DNA from: Rhizobium sp. BT04
GTDB lineage: Bacteria; Pseudomonadota; Alphaproteobacteria; Rhizobiales; Rhizobiaceae
Assembly: GCF_030053135.1 (NCBI RefSeq)
Contig: NZ_CP125648.1
Coordinates: 124,001 to 188,000, forward strand
DNA length: 64,000 nucleotides
Direction of reading: 5' to 3'
In this document: positions 18,316 through 30,062 of the stretch, one piece after another
Position numbering within the stretch: position 1 is the stretch's first letter
Layout of the letters: the number at the start of each line of letters is the position of its first letter
The notes under the pieces: generated by a model
Database searches by the model: none
Told to the model about the DNA's origin: nothing
Seen by the model: the letters and a program-made list of their open reading frames with translations, nothing else
Position numbers and translations under genes: made by a program

Positions 18316-19407
18316 ATGACCAGTCTCGACCGCGGTTATTCGCCATCGACGATTGACGACGCTGGCGTCTCGATTCCCGACCGCAGCCGTTACTATTCTC
18401 TGGATGCAATGCGTGGGTTTGCCGCTATCTGTGTCGTCGCTACCCATTTCCAGGAACGATATGCTCCATCGGCCTATCTGGCAGTCGATTTTTTCTTCGT
18501 TCTCAGCGGGTTCATTATCGCGGAGATTTATGGAAAACGGCTTTCGCGTGGTCTGCCATTCCAGGGGTTTATGACGGCTCGAATCAAGCGTCTCTATCCG
18601 CTCTATTTGATCGGAATTTTGGTCGGCCTCGTTCAGATCATATTGTTAACAGGCTGGGGTCTGAGAGATCAAAGTGCCATCGACTTGCTGGTGTCGACCG
18701 TGGTCAACGGGGTTTTTCTGCCCAGCCCGATGTATTTCCTGCAGACGAAGCCGATGCAGGGGATGTTTCCAATCAATGGCCCGGCATGGTCGATGTTCTG
18801 GGAATTGTTGGTGAATATTGTCTTCGCGCTATGGCTTTTCCGGCTCTCCATCCGCGCCCTTTGCGGAGTTGCGTTGGTTTCGGCTGCGCTTTTGGTTTTT
18901 GTGGGTCTTCACTACGGTATGTTGAATATCGGCTGGGAGTGGCCTTCAGCGGTGGGTGGTCTCCCAAGGGTGATGTTTTCATTCACTGCAGGGGTCGTGA
19001 TCAGCCGTCTATTCGGTGGCATGCCCGCCTGGAGGAAGGGTTGGGCGGCCATCGTGCCGTGCCTTCTTCTGATGATTTGTATTGCCGCGCCGGTTCCTCT
19101 CCTGCTGCGGCCTTACTATGATTTGATGTTCGCGACGGCCCTGGCGCCGCTCATCGTGATGCTTGGCCTCTTTCTGGAGATGCCGGCAAAGGCAGAGGCG
19201 TGGGCAACGTGGGTCGGGTATATCTCCTACCCCGTCTACATCCTGCACCGAGGTGTGATCGGTGTTTTCAAGCCAGTCGCGGGGTGGATTGGATTGAATG
19301 GCCCTCTCGCCTTCTTCGTGCTTCTGAGTGCCGTCGTATGTTTCGCTTATGTAACGGCTCGTCTCCTCGACAGAACCATGGCCATGCAGACTCGGCCAGC
19401 TCGATAA
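18316..19407 (+). CDS. Acyltransferase family 3 membrane protein (OafA/ExoZ-like)
   Basis: This 363-residue membrane protein has about ten hydrophobic helices. The acyltransferase-3 signature is near the N-terminus: YYSLDAMRGFAAICVVATHF, then AVDFFFVLSGFIIAEIYGKR. These enzymes O-acetylate or succinylate sugars of exopolysaccharide, LPS or Nod factors. Its position after a pyruvyltransferase and a flippase supports polysaccharide decoration. A ribosome-binding site AAAGAGGA precedes the ATG. Confidence 0.87.
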   Translation: MTSLDRGYSPSTIDDAGVSIPDRSRYYSLDAMRGFAAICVVATHFQERYAPSAYLAVDFFFVLSGFIIAEIYGKRLSRGLPFQGFMTARIKRLYPLYLIGILVGLVQIILLTGWGLRDQSAIDLLVSTVVNGVFLPSPMYFLQTKPMQGMFPINGPAWSMFWELLVNIVFALWLFRLSIRALCGVALVSAALLVFVGLHYGMLNIGWEWPSAVGGLPRVMFSFTAGVVISRLFGGMPAWRKGWAAIVPCLLLMICIAAPVPLLLRPYYDLMFATALAPLIVMLGLFLEMPAKAEAWATWVGYISYPVYILHRGVIGVFKPVAGWIGLNGPLAFFVLLSAVVCFAYVTARLLDRTMAMQTRPAR

Positions 19408-19420
19408 TGCGCAAACTCCG

Positions 19421-19440
19421 CCCCACATCAAATGATGGGG
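19421..19440. terminator. Bidirectional terminator-like hairpin
   Basis: A short hairpin lies between two convergent genes. Arms CATCA/TGATG and CCCC/GGGG are separated by a single-base bulge and a two-base loop. Its position suits transcription termination from either side. Confidence 0.4.
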
Positions 19441-19460
19441 GTGCAATGATTGTCGTACCG

Positions 19461-20453
<993 letters not shown>

Positions 20454-20477
20454 AGTCCCTTCTGAAAACCGCGTCGC

Positions 20478-21611
20478 CTAAAAGGCGGCTGCATAAATCG
20501 AGCGAATGTCGGCGCGCGAGAGGTCCCGCGGATTGTTGTCGAGCAGACGGCGGATAGCAAAGGCGTCGTCGGCCATGGCGTCGAGATCGCTTTCCGGCAC
20601 ACCGAGGCCGGACAGTTTCATCTCGATGCCGAGTTCGGCGCAGAAAGCGTAAGCCGCATCGAAAACCGATGCGGTGTTTTCCGAGGTCCCATAACCGAGC
20701 GCTTCCATCACCGCCTTCGTTTTTTCGGGGGCAGCCGGCGTGTTGAAGGCGAGCACATGCGGGAAGATCAGCGCATTCGCCGCGCCATGCGCCACGTGCC
20801 AGCGCGTGCCGAGGGGATAGGCGAGCGCATGGCCGCCGGCGGTATTGACCGGGCCGAGGCAGAAGCCGCCGTAGAGCGAGGCGAGCGAGAGACCGGCGCG
20901 TGCCTCGGCGTCGTTGCCGTCCTTGACGGCGCGGGCGAGATATTTGCCGACGAGGCGCGTTCCCTCGATCGCATAGATGTCGACCATCGGATGGGCCCTG
21001 CGGTTGGTGAAGGCCTCGACGCAATGGGCCATCGCGTCGACGCCGGTTGCCGCCGTCGTGCGGGCCGGCACGCTGAAGGTCAGGGCCGGATCGATGACGG
21101 CGATATCGGCGAGCATATGCAGGCTTTCCACCGCAAGTTTTGCCATCGTGGCGGGATCGGTCACCAGCGCGCGGATGCCGGCTTCGCTGCCGGTGCCCGA
21201 TGTCGTCGGCACCTGGGCCAGCCCCACCTTGCGCGGTCCATGCACCTTGTTCGGGCCGACGACCTCGTGCAGCGTCTGCGCGGAGCCGGCAAGCACGGCG
21301 GCCAGTTTTGCCAGATCCATGGCGCTGCCGCCGCCGAAGCCGACGACCAGCTCGGCATCGGCGCCGTTTGCCGCCGCCAGGACTTTTTCTAGGTTGGCCG
21401 TATCCGGTTCAGGCGTCACCTCGGAAAAAACAGTGATCTCGCCTTTCAGTTCCAGCACGTCGATGCGCGAAGCGTTGAAGGCATCGGAGATGACAAGTGT
21501 GCGCCGATAGCCCTTTTCGGCGGCCCATTTGCCGAGCTTTCCCGCCGTGCCGACGCCGAATTCGATCAGATGCGGCCGAATTATCGTGATTGGCGAACCC
21601 AAGCTGGCCAT
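20478..21611 (-). CDS. Iron-containing alcohol dehydrogenase
   Basis: This 377-residue group III dehydrogenase has a nucleotide-binding GFGGGSAMDLAKL near residue 97. The metal ligands are visible as Asp and His in GVDAMAHCVEAF and two His in AGGHALAYPLGTRWHVAHG. Related enzymes act on lactaldehyde, 4-hydroxybutyrate or maleylacetate. Here it probably oxidises an alcohol group to feed the adjacent PdxA2-like step. The exact substrate is unknown. It is the first gene of a two-gene minus-strand transcript with its own promoter region upstream. Confidence 0.85.
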   Translation of the reverse strand: MASLGSPITIIRPHLIEFGVGTAGKLGKWAAEKGYRRTLVISDAFNASRIDVLELKGEITVFSEVTPEPDTANLEKVLAAANGADAELVVGFGGGSAMDLAKLAAVLAGSAQTLHEVVGPNKVHGPRKVGLAQVPTTSGTGSEAGIRALVTDPATMAKLAVESLHMLADIAVIDPALTFSVPARTTAATGVDAMAHCVEAFTNRRAHPMVDIYAIEGTRLVGKYLARAVKDGNDAEARAGLSLASLYGGFCLGPVNTAGGHALAYPLGTRWHVAHGAANALIFPHVLAFNTPAAPEKTKAVMEALGYGTSENTASVFDAAYAFCAELGIEMKLSGLGVPESDLDAMADDAFAIRRLLDNNPRDLSRADIRSIYAAAF

Positions 21612-21958
21612 GAACCAGTCCTCCCTGCAATATCGTCGCTCTCTTTAATGTAAAGTTGTAAGATCAATGTCAAGCCGGCATTCCAAAGGGCGGAGATTTT
21701 TATCGGCCGGTATGTGGTCCGGCCACGCTTCAAGGCAGGTTGCTGCGTGAATATCCATAGAAATATCAGTATCTTATGGAATTTGCCATCGATGACGGCT
21801 GCATTTCAGCGCAACGGACAAGCCGCCACCCCGATGACGGCGGACGCATCCGAACCTGTTGTCAACTGCCATCCTGCCGCCGCTCGGCAGCCGTTGTATC
21901 TCGCATCCTTTAGCAGCCGATCCTATGCAGGTTTACAATTTTCCGGCTGTCGTTTTGC
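21612..21958 (-). promoter_or_regulatory. 347-bp intergenic region with a promoter for the ADH-pdxA2 pair
   Basis: Between the sialidase-like gene end and the ADH start, the minus strand has a -35 TTGACA (about 21668-21673) and, 17 bases on, CATTAA as -10. The promoter lies about 35-60 bases from the ADH start codon. A 98-residue plus-strand open frame in this region has no family features and was not called. Confidence 0.45.
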
Positions 21959-23143
21959 TCACGGCAGCGATTGCGGGGCGAGGCCGATATATTTGATGGC
22001 GCGCCGGTAGTAGGTGTAGGCGATATGGAGCGTGCCGTCGCTGCCCTGGATCGCCGAGGGATAGGAGAATTCGCGGTTCAGCGAATCCTTCGAATTGTTG
22101 CTGAGGCAGAAGCCGTCGCCGGTATCGAGATCGACGCGGTGCGGAAAGCTCTTGCCGCCATCCCTCGATATCGCCAGGCTCAGCGGCGCACGCGGAACAC
22201 CCCAGACCGCCTTGCGGCCGTTATCGGCGACAATGGCGGTCTCTCCCGCGTCGCTGCCCTCGATTTCGTCATAGAGCGACTGGCGCCGCGCATCCGACAT
22301 GCCGGCATTCGAATGGTTGTAAACCATTGCGATCGCTCCATCATTGAGGATGGTCGCCTGGATCGATGAGTTGTTGTTCGGCAGGTCGGTGGGCGCGGGC
22401 GCGCTCCAGGTCTCGCCGCCATCGGATGATCGGCTGGACAGGATATTTTCGGCGAACCGGTTGCGGTAGAAGGCGATCATCTCGTCGCCGCCGAGCGGCA
22501 GGATGTTCATGTGCACGGCGCCGATGCTGTCCTCGACATCGTGCATCTGCCAGCTCGCACCGCCGTCACGTGATATCAGCACGGCAGCCGTGTCGGCATC
22601 GCCGCTCCAGCGCTGGCCGTTCAGGCCGACACAGCGGAAGATCGGAAGCAGCCAGTCGCCCCTGCCGTTGACGACGATCTGCTGGCGAACGAAGGTGCCG
22701 GGGCTGCCGCAGAGGATCCGGACAGGGCCGAAGCTCCGGCCGCCATCATTTGAAATCCGGCATTTGACAATGGAGCCGTCCTGATTGCCCGAGGTTTGAG
22801 AGGTATAGAGGAGCCAGATCTTTCCGTCAGGGGCATTGAAAATCAAAGGATTCTGCTCGGATTTCTGCGGATCGTCGCTCATCTTTTCCGGTTCGGACCA
22901 GCGCTCGGAGCCGGGCGCCAGCCGCGACATGTAAATCGAGATGTCGCCCATGCCCTCCATCGTGCCGCCGAACCAGACGCAGGTCAGCGTGCCGTCGGAC
23001 AGAAAGGCAAGATTGGCGGCATGGTTCTGGATGCAGGGCGAGGGCAGATAGGCTTCCGTACGACCCTCGATCGTGGGGTGAGGGGCGGTGGCCCCGGTCA
23101 TCAGGGCCGGAACGGCTTCCGGAGGCAGGCCGGTAAAACGCAT
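21959..23143 (-). CDS. Sialidase-like (BNR/Asp-box) protein
   Basis: This 394-residue protein has four Asp-box motifs (SxDxGxxW/F) spread along its length: SNDGGRSFG, SRDGGASWQ, SSDGGETWS and SRDGGKSFP. This is the pattern of a six-bladed sialidase beta-propeller. No signal peptide is seen, so it may act in the cytoplasm. The start at 23143 follows GGAGATCC. The stop codon of the upstream lyase gene is 12 bases away. True sialidase activity is not certain; related plant-pathogen and rhizobial proteins may cleave other glycosides or be lyases. Confidence 0.78.
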   Translation of the reverse strand: MRFTGLPPEAVPALMTGATAPHPTIEGRTEAYLPSPCIQNHAANLAFLSDGTLTCVWFGGTMEGMGDISIYMSRLAPGSERWSEPEKMSDDPQKSEQNPLIFNAPDGKIWLLYTSQTSGNQDGSIVKCRISNDGGRSFGPVRILCGSPGTFVRQQIVVNGRGDWLLPIFRCVGLNGQRWSGDADTAAVLISRDGGASWQMHDVEDSIGAVHMNILPLGGDEMIAFYRNRFAENILSSRSSDGGETWSAPAPTDLPNNNSSIQATILNDGAIAMVYNHSNAGMSDARRQSLYDEIEGSDAGETAIVADNGRKAVWGVPRAPLSLAISRDGGKSFPHRVDLDTGDGFCLSNNSKDSLNREFSYPSAIQGSDGTLHIAYTYYRRAIKYIGLAPQSLP

Positions 23144-23154
23144 GGCGGATCTCC

Positions 23155-24060
23155 TCAAGGCAGCTTGGCATAGCTTTCGGTGAGTGCGGCATAATCGGCA
23201 TCGCCGAGCGGCATCAGCGGCGCACGCGTGCGCCTCCAGGCGGGATTGCCGGTCTTCAGCCCCACCATCGCCTTGATGGTCGGGATCTGGACGTAAGAAT
23301 TGGATAGCGTGCGGTAGGCGTTGATGCGGGCCTGCGCCGCCTCGACATCGGCGGCGTGCGCCTCGTCATGGACATGGTCGTAGACGGTGCGCAGCGAATT
23401 CGCCACGAGATTGGAGGTTGCGGTGATGCAGCCGGCACCGCCAGCCTTCAGCAGCGGCAGTAGCAGCGGATCGGCGCCCGCCAGCACCGAAAAACCGGGA
23501 TACGCGGCGATGATCGCCTGCATGTTATTGAAATCACCGGCAGATTCCTTGATGCCGACGACCGTTTCCGGGAAGGCCGCAATCAGCCGCCCGATCAGCG
23601 GAATGGATAGGGGAACGCCTGAGACCTGTGGAATATGATAGAGGATGACCTGCAAGCGGGTGTCGGCGACCTTTTCCAGCACCTGCGAATAGGCGGCAAA
23701 GAGGCCGTCGTCGGAGACGCCCTTGTAATAAAAGGGCGGCAGCATCACCACCTTGGTGACGCCAAGCGACAGCGCGTGCCGGGTGAGTTCGACGGTCTCG
23801 GGAATGGCGACGACGCCGGTGCCCGGCAAAAGTCTGTCGGCAGGAATGCCGGCCTTCAGTGCGGCTTCCAGAATGGCGCGGCGCTCAGCGCCGGAGAAGG
23901 AGTTGGCCTCGCCCGTCGTGCCGAGCAGCGCCACGCCATGGCATCCCTCGGCCAGCAGCTGCCGGCAATGATCGGTGAAAAGGGCGAAATCCGGCGTATT
24001 CTCGGCGGTCAGCGGCGTCGCAGATGCGCTAAAAACGCCTGTAATCCTGTGATGGCTCAT
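23155..24060 (-). CDS. Dihydrodipicolinate synthase family lyase/aldolase
   Basis: This 301-residue TIM-barrel protein has the DapA/NanA family residues: GTTGEANSFS for carboxylate binding, ILYHIPQVSG holding the catalytic Tyr (~residue 142), and VVGIKESAGD with the Schiff-base Lys (~residue 170). Members include dihydrodipicolinate synthase, N-acetylneuraminate lyase and keto-deoxy sugar acid aldolases. Because it is in an operon with a sialidase-like protein and near a transporter, a catabolic aldolase is more likely than lysine synthesis. It is divergent from the ABC operon at 24387. Confidence 0.85.
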   Translation of the reverse strand: MSHHRITGVFSASATPLTAENTPDFALFTDHCRQLLAEGCHGVALLGTTGEANSFSGAERRAILEAALKAGIPADRLLPGTGVVAIPETVELTRHALSLGVTKVVMLPPFYYKGVSDDGLFAAYSQVLEKVADTRLQVILYHIPQVSGVPLSIPLIGRLIAAFPETVVGIKESAGDFNNMQAIIAAYPGFSVLAGADPLLLPLLKAGGAGCITATSNLVANSLRTVYDHVHDEAHAADVEAAQARINAYRTLSNSYVQIPTIKAMVGLKTGNPAWRRTRAPLMPLGDADYAALTESYAKLP

Positions 24061-24175
24061 TTCGCCCTCCTCGGCGCGTCCTGTCTGGGGATCCGTGTTC
24101 GAACCGCCCGGCTGCGCATTCCAGTTGTCATTCGTCTGTCGCGATGGAGTGCAAAGAACTTTTCCATTGCCGATC

Positions 24176-24194
24176 TTTTGTCAAGAAGACAAAA
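24176..24194. promoter_or_regulatory. Palindromic operator candidate in the divergent DHDPS/ABC region
   Basis: A perfect inverted repeat TTTTGTC-N5-GACAAAA lies in the 326-bp region between the lyase gene and the ABC binding-protein gene. A TTGACA box at about 24287-24292 points toward the ABC operon. The dyad could be the site of the GntR/FCD regulator encoded at 31247, which is an inference. The rest of the region is AT-rich and contains no gene. Confidence 0.45.
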
Positions 24195-24386
24195 TGCCGT
24201 GAAGCCGCCGCGAAAAGTTATCTATCTGTTATAACTTATATATTTTCAGAAGAAAATTTTGTTCGAATTGAAATTGCGATTTTTTGTTGACATATTTACA
24301 ATAACGAGAGAACGATACGGAACGGATTGTGCTGCGCCTGGCAGGTGCAGGGAGAGCGCTGCCGAATTCACTCTGGGAGGAATGCC

Positions 24387-26021
24387 ATGTCTGATCAATC
24401 GGATAAAACCAACATATCACGTCGTAACGCGCTGAAGCTCGGCCTTGCAGCCGGCGTCGGCCTGACCGTATTCGGGATGAATGCCCGCATCGTTATGGCC
24501 GATGAAGGCCAGGTCCTGAAGGTCGCAAATCCGGCCTTCGACCAGGACTGGTCACCGCTGCGCGGCGGCGGCAGGACGTTCCGCTGGAATTCGATCTGGT
24601 GGGCATCGCCGATGTATTTCGACAGCCAAGGCAATATCAAGCCCTACGTCTTCACCAGCTGGGAATCGGCCGACAACACCGTTTGGACCTTCAAGCTCGA
24701 CCCGAAGGCCGTCTTTTCCGACGGCAGCAAGATCACCTCGGCGGATGTCAAAGGATCGTGGGAAGTGTCCTCGATGCCCAACACCAAGAACCAGCGCGCC
24801 GACCAGGTGCTGAGCAGGGTCAAGGGTTACGCCGAAATCGCCGCCGGCTCCGGCAAGGAGTTGACTGGTGTCGCGACACCCGACGAGGGGACGGTCGTGG
24901 TGACGCTTGGTGCCGCAGACCCGATCTTCTTCATGCGCCTGGCAAACCACATCGCGCCGATCACCAAGGCATCTCAGTCGCGCGGCAGCGACGGTGAGGA
25001 GATCATCGATTGGTATAAGCCCGACAGCAAGCCGGTCTTTTCCGGCCCATTCAAGCTGACGAGCATCGACATCGACGCCGGCAAACTCTCTTTCGAGCCG
25101 AATGAGAACTTCTTCGGACCGAAGCCGAAGCTTGCGCGCATTGATATCACCTCGATCGAGGACAATGTCACGGCAACGTCGCTGATCAAATCGGGTGAGT
25201 TCAATGCCCACACAGAACTTGTCACCTCGACCATCATCCAGGATCTTGGTCCGGAATTCTCGGCCGGCCCGCTGATCCCGACCAGTCAGCATTTCTGGTT
25301 CAACATCTCCCGCGCGCCGATGGACGATCCGAAGGTCCGCCAGGCGCTGATCATGGCCGTCGATCGAGACGGCCTCTTCAAGGCGTCCTATCCCGATGGG
25401 CCGCACAAGAAAGCCGACCAGATCCTCAACTCGGTTCCGGGTGCGGAGAATTCCGGTTTCGAGCCTTATCCCTATGATCCGGCGGCTGCTAAGAAACTGC
25501 TTGCGGAATCGACCTACGGCGGTCCGGAGCGCCTGCCGAAGATCCTGTTCGTCGGCATCTCGGCGCCGGCCATTCAGGCCGCCGCCCAGTTCATCGCCGA
25601 GCAGTGGCGTCAGAATCTCGGGATCACCGCCGTCGATATGAAGCCGCAGCAGGATTCCTATGCGGGTCCGGATCAGAACTCGGTCCAGATCTTCCGCGAT
25701 GACGTCGGCACCCGCGTACCGGATGCCGTCTCCTATCTGGCAGGCAGCATCGCCTCGACCTCGTCGAACGCGCAAAACAAGCTCGGCGGATACAAGAACG
25801 ACAAGGTCGACAGTGCCCTTGCCGAAGCCACGACCAAGGCTGCGGATGATCCGCAGCGTATCACTCTCGCCCAGGAAGCGCAGAAGGCGTTCCGCGAGGA
25901 TTGGGCCTTCATTCCATGGTATTCTCAGGCGATGTCGCGCTGGGCCACCAAAGAGGTCAAGGGCCTGGAAAAGAACCTTGACTGGCAGGTCGTCGAACCC
26001 TGGAACATTTCCATCGGTTGA
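24387..26021 (+). CDS. Dipeptide-type ABC transporter substrate-binding protein (family 5)
   Basis: This 544-residue periplasmic receptor has a twin-arginine type leader (SRRNALKLGLAAGVGLTVFG, residues ~11-30). The mature part follows the DppA/OppA family, with SDGSKITSADVKGSWEVSS, a segment that matches family 5 proteins. The ATG at 24387 follows a GGGAGG site. Family 5 receptors bind peptides but also sugars, opines and glycosides, and the linked catabolic genes here argue for a sugar-acid or glycoside ligand. It leads a six-gene operon ending with a sugar-acid kinase. Confidence 0.87.
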   Translation: MSDQSDKTNISRRNALKLGLAAGVGLTVFGMNARIVMADEGQVLKVANPAFDQDWSPLRGGGRTFRWNSIWWASPMYFDSQGNIKPYVFTSWESADNTVWTFKLDPKAVFSDGSKITSADVKGSWEVSSMPNTKNQRADQVLSRVKGYAEIAAGSGKELTGVATPDEGTVVVTLGAADPIFFMRLANHIAPITKASQSRGSDGEEIIDWYKPDSKPVFSGPFKLTSIDIDAGKLSFEPNENFFGPKPKLARIDITSIEDNVTATSLIKSGEFNAHTELVTSTIIQDLGPEFSAGPLIPTSQHFWFNISRAPMDDPKVRQALIMAVDRDGLFKASYPDGPHKKADQILNSVPGAENSGFEPYPYDPAAAKKLLAESTYGGPERLPKILFVGISAPAIQAAAQFIAEQWRQNLGITAVDMKPQQDSYAGPDQNSVQIFRDDVGTRVPDAVSYLAGSIASTSSNAQNKLGGYKNDKVDSALAEATTKAADDPQRITLAQEAQKAFREDWAFIPWYSQAMSRWATKEVKGLEKNLDWQVVEPWNISIG

Positions 26022-26053
26022 TCGGCGGAAACCGTCCCTGTCGGCAATAAACC

Positions 26054-26079
26054 GCGCGAAGGCCGCTAGGCCTTCGCGC
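26054..26079 (+). terminator. Hairpin after the binding-protein gene
   Basis: A perfect 11-bp stem (GCGCGAAGGCC with its complement) with a 4-base loop lies 33 bases after the binding-protein stop codon and 71 bases before the permease start. It probably stabilises the upstream message or limits read-through into the membrane genes. Confidence 0.6.
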
Positions 26080-26150
26080 AAGTTTCAAGAAGAAGAGATG
26101 CGATCGCAGCCAAAAGCGGGAACGCATCGAACAACCGGTGGGAGGTGGCC

Positions 26151-27107
26151 TTGCTGCGCTACGTGCTAACCCGATTTGCCATCTGGATTCCGTCCGTTCT
26201 GGTGGTGATGCTGGCCGTTTACGCGCTGGCCTTCTATGGCGCCGGTGATCCGATCAAGCTGATCTTCCTGCGCGCGCCGGGCGATGTCGCCTATAATCCG
26301 CAGCGCATCGAAGCCATTCGCGAAAGTGCCGGCCTCAACAAGCCCTTCATCGTCCAGTTCGGCCTTTACATCTGGAACCTGCTGCACGGCCAGTTCGGCA
26401 ATTCGCTGACATCAGGCCGCTCCGTCTGGGCAATGGTCTCGGCTGCCGCACCCGTCTCCTTCCAGCTTGCCCTCTGTTCCATCATCCTGACCGCCGTCGT
26501 TGCGATCCCGCTCGGCATGATCGCCGCGCTCAACCAGAATTCGCGCATCGACTATGCCATTCTGGGCTCCGCACTCTTCCTCTGGGCGATCCCGGCCTAT
26601 GTCGCCGGTCCACTGCTGATGGTCGGCCTCATCGTGCTGCTGCCGGGTGCGAGCGTGCCCTACGGCTGGGGCGGCATATTCGATGTCCGTATCCTGCTGC
26701 CGCTGCTTGTGCTTTCCTTCCAGCCGATCGCGCTGATCGTGCGTCAGACGCGTGCCGCCGTCATCGAGGTCCTGTCGGAGGATTTCGTCCGGACCGCCCG
26801 CGCCAAGGGTGTGCCCGAGATCATCGTGGCGCTCCGCCATATCCTGCGGCCGGTGCTGACTCCCGTGGTCACGCAGCTCGGCCTGATCATGATCACCATC
26901 GTCAACGGCGCGATCTTCGTCGAACTCGTCTTCGGCCTGCCGGGTCTCGGCCGGTTGACCGTGCAGGCGCTGATCAATTCCGATTATCCCGTCATTCTGG
27001 CGATCACACTGATCGGGTCGTTCCTGGTGATGGTGTCGAACCTCCTGGTGGATGTGCTCTATCCGCTGCTCGATCCGCGCGCCAATGATTCAAGAAGGAG
27101 CCGCTGA
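26151..27107 (+). CDS. Dipeptide-type ABC transporter permease (DppB-like)
   Basis: This ~318-residue inner-membrane protein has six hydrophobic helices and the DppB/OppB pattern, with an early helix IWIPSVLVVMLAVYALAF. The EAA loop is near EVLSEDFVRTARAKGVPEII, and the family ending PGLGRLTVQALINSDYPVI is present. The TTG at 26151 has GGAGG five bases upstream and is preferred; a GTG at 26145 would overlap that site. It pairs with the DppC-like permease two bases downstream. Confidence 0.87.
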   Translation: MLRYVLTRFAIWIPSVLVVMLAVYALAFYGAGDPIKLIFLRAPGDVAYNPQRIEAIRESAGLNKPFIVQFGLYIWNLLHGQFGNSLTSGRSVWAMVSAAAPVSFQLALCSIILTAVVAIPLGMIAALNQNSRIDYAILGSALFLWAIPAYVAGPLLMVGLIVLLPGASVPYGWGGIFDVRILLPLLVLSFQPIALIVRQTRAAVIEVLSEDFVRTARAKGVPEIIVALRHILRPVLTPVVTQLGLIMITIVNGAIFVELVFGLPGLGRLTVQALINSDYPVILAITLIGSFLVMVSNLLVDVLYPLLDPRANDSRRSR

Positions 27108-27109
27108 CC

Positions 27110-28062
27110 ATGTCCGCCATCCCTCTTTCCACCCTCGAAACCGTTGAAGAACCGGTCAGCCTGTGGCGCGACGCCTGGTATCGGCTGAAGCGCAATCGGC
27201 TCGCCATCTTCGGCCTCGTCGTCGTCGTGATCCTCGCCTTCACGGCGATCTTCGGGCCTTACCTCACGCCCTATGATTATCTGAGCCAGGATCTCAACGC
27301 CCGCAACGTCCTGCCGTCGATGAGCCACCTCTTCGGAACCGACGATCTCGGCCGCGACGTCTTCAGCCGTGTGGTCTTCGGCACGCGCACCGCTTTCCTC
27401 GTCGCCGTCATCGTCACCGTCTTTGCCGTGCTGATCGGTCTCGTGCTCGGTGCCGTCGCCGGTTTCTTCGGCAATCCGTTCGATCGGGCCATCATGTGGC
27501 TGACCGACGTGACGATGTCGGTTCCCAACCTGCTGCTCGTCGTCGTCATCAACGCCTCGCTGAAGTCGCCGATCAGCAAATGGATGGAGGCGCGTTACCT
27601 CGCGACCCTCAATCCCTTCTACCGCGAAACCATGTGGGTGGATTTCATCCTTGTCTTCGGCTCGATGGCGCTGATCTCCTGGCCGCCTTACGCCCGTCTC
27701 GTCCGCGCCCAGGTGCTGTCAATCCGCAGCCGGCCCTATATCACCGCGGCCCAGGCGCTCGGCCTGTCGAACTGGATCATCATCAAGCGTTATGTCATTC
27801 CGAATGCGCTGGGGCCGTTGATCGTCTCGGTCAGCGCCGGTCTCGGCACGGCGATGGTGCTGGAAAGCGCTTTCAGTTTCCTTGGCGTCGGGGTCAATCC
27901 GCCGACGCCGAGCTGGGGCAACATGATCTCGGACGGCCTGCGTGTCTGGCAGCATTATCCGCATCTTCTCGCCGCTCCGGCGGCCGTGCTTGGCCTTGCC
28001 TCGGTTGCCTTCAGCTTCCTTGGCGACGGTCTCAACGACGCGCTCAATCCGCGGGGCAGCAA

Positions 28063-28066
<4 letters not shown>
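27110..28066 (+). CDS. Dipeptide-type ABC transporter permease (DppC-like)
   Basis: This 318-residue permease has the DppC-type periplasmic segment HLFGTDDLGRDVFSRVVFGT near residue 75, a hallmark of the family, and the docking loop AAQALGLSNWIIIKRYVIPN. A strand-and-helix insert (residues ~150-175) sits between two helices. Its stop codon overlaps the ATPase ATG by four bases (ATGA). It forms the second half of the membrane channel. Confidence 0.9.
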
Positions 28067-29066
<1,000 letters not shown>

Positions 29067-29070
<4 letters not shown>

Positions 29071-30062
29071 TGGGTGCTCAACCGCTGCTCAAGATCGAAA
29101 ACCTGGTTAAGCATTTCCACGTCAAGCTCGGCGCCTTCGGTGAGCGTTCGGCAACGGTCTATGCGCTCGACAATGTCAATCTCGACATCATGGAAGGCGA
29201 GACGCTGAGCCTCGTCGGCGAATCCGGCTGCGGCAAGTCGACGACCGGTTTCACCATTCTCAACCTCTACAAGGCGACCAGCGGCAAGGTCGTCTACAAG
29301 GGCCAGGATCTGGCGACGCTCGACGAAAAACAGATGCGGCCCTTCCGCCGCGACCTGCAGATCGTCTTCCAGGATCCGTATTCGACACTCAATCCGCGCA
29401 TGACGGTGGGCGAGGCGATCGGCGAGCCGATCCTCTTCCACAAGCTCTGCACCAAGGCGGAACTGAAGGAGAGGGTGGCGACGCTGCTCACCGATGTCGG
29501 CCTGTCCACGCGGTTTGCCCAGCGTTACCCGCACGAGCTGTCCGGCGGCCAGCGCCAGCGCGTCGTCATCGCCCGCGCGCTCGCCTGCCAGCCGAAATTC
29601 ATCGTCTGCGACGAGGCGATTTCGGCGCTCGACGTGTCGATCCAGGCACAGATCATCAACCTGCTGCTCGATCTGCAGGAAAAATACGGGCTGACCTATC
29701 TGTTCATCGCCCATGATCTCGCGGTCGTGCGCCATATCAGCACCCGTGTCGGCGTCATGTATCTCGGGCGGCTCGCCGAACTTGCCACCCGCGAAGAACT
29801 CTTCGACAATCCGCTGCACCCCTATACCAGGGCGCTGCTGTCGGCGGTTCCGGAGACCGATCCGGAGCATGAGCGCACTCGCCAGCGCCAGATCCTACAA
29901 GGCGACGTGCCGAGCCCGCTGAACCCGCCGTCGGGCTGCCGTTTCCACACGCGTTGCCCGATCGCCATGGATGTATGCAGCAAGCTCATTCCCGCTTGGA
30001 AGGAGGCCACGGCCGGCCATCTCGTCGCCTGCCACGCCGTCAATACCGGACAGGTTGCATGA
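29067..30062 (+). CDS. Dipeptide-type ABC transporter ATPase (DppF-like)
   Basis: This 331-residue ATPase has Walker [12 protein letters not shown], signature [15 protein letters not shown] and Walker [13 protein letters not shown]. The residue after the Walker B Asp is Glu, so catalysis should be intact. The C-terminus holds the DppF-type cysteine motif [15 protein letters not shown]. The start at 29067 lies inside the stop region of the previous gene (ATGA). Together with DppD-like protein it would power uptake. Confidence 0.92.

Noticed and set aside
21714..22010. 98-residue plus-strand open frame
   Set aside because: It runs into the end of the sialidase-like gene and shows no conserved pattern.
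24552..26081. 509-residue minus-strand open frame
   Set aside because: It is the antisense shadow of the family 5 binding-protein gene.
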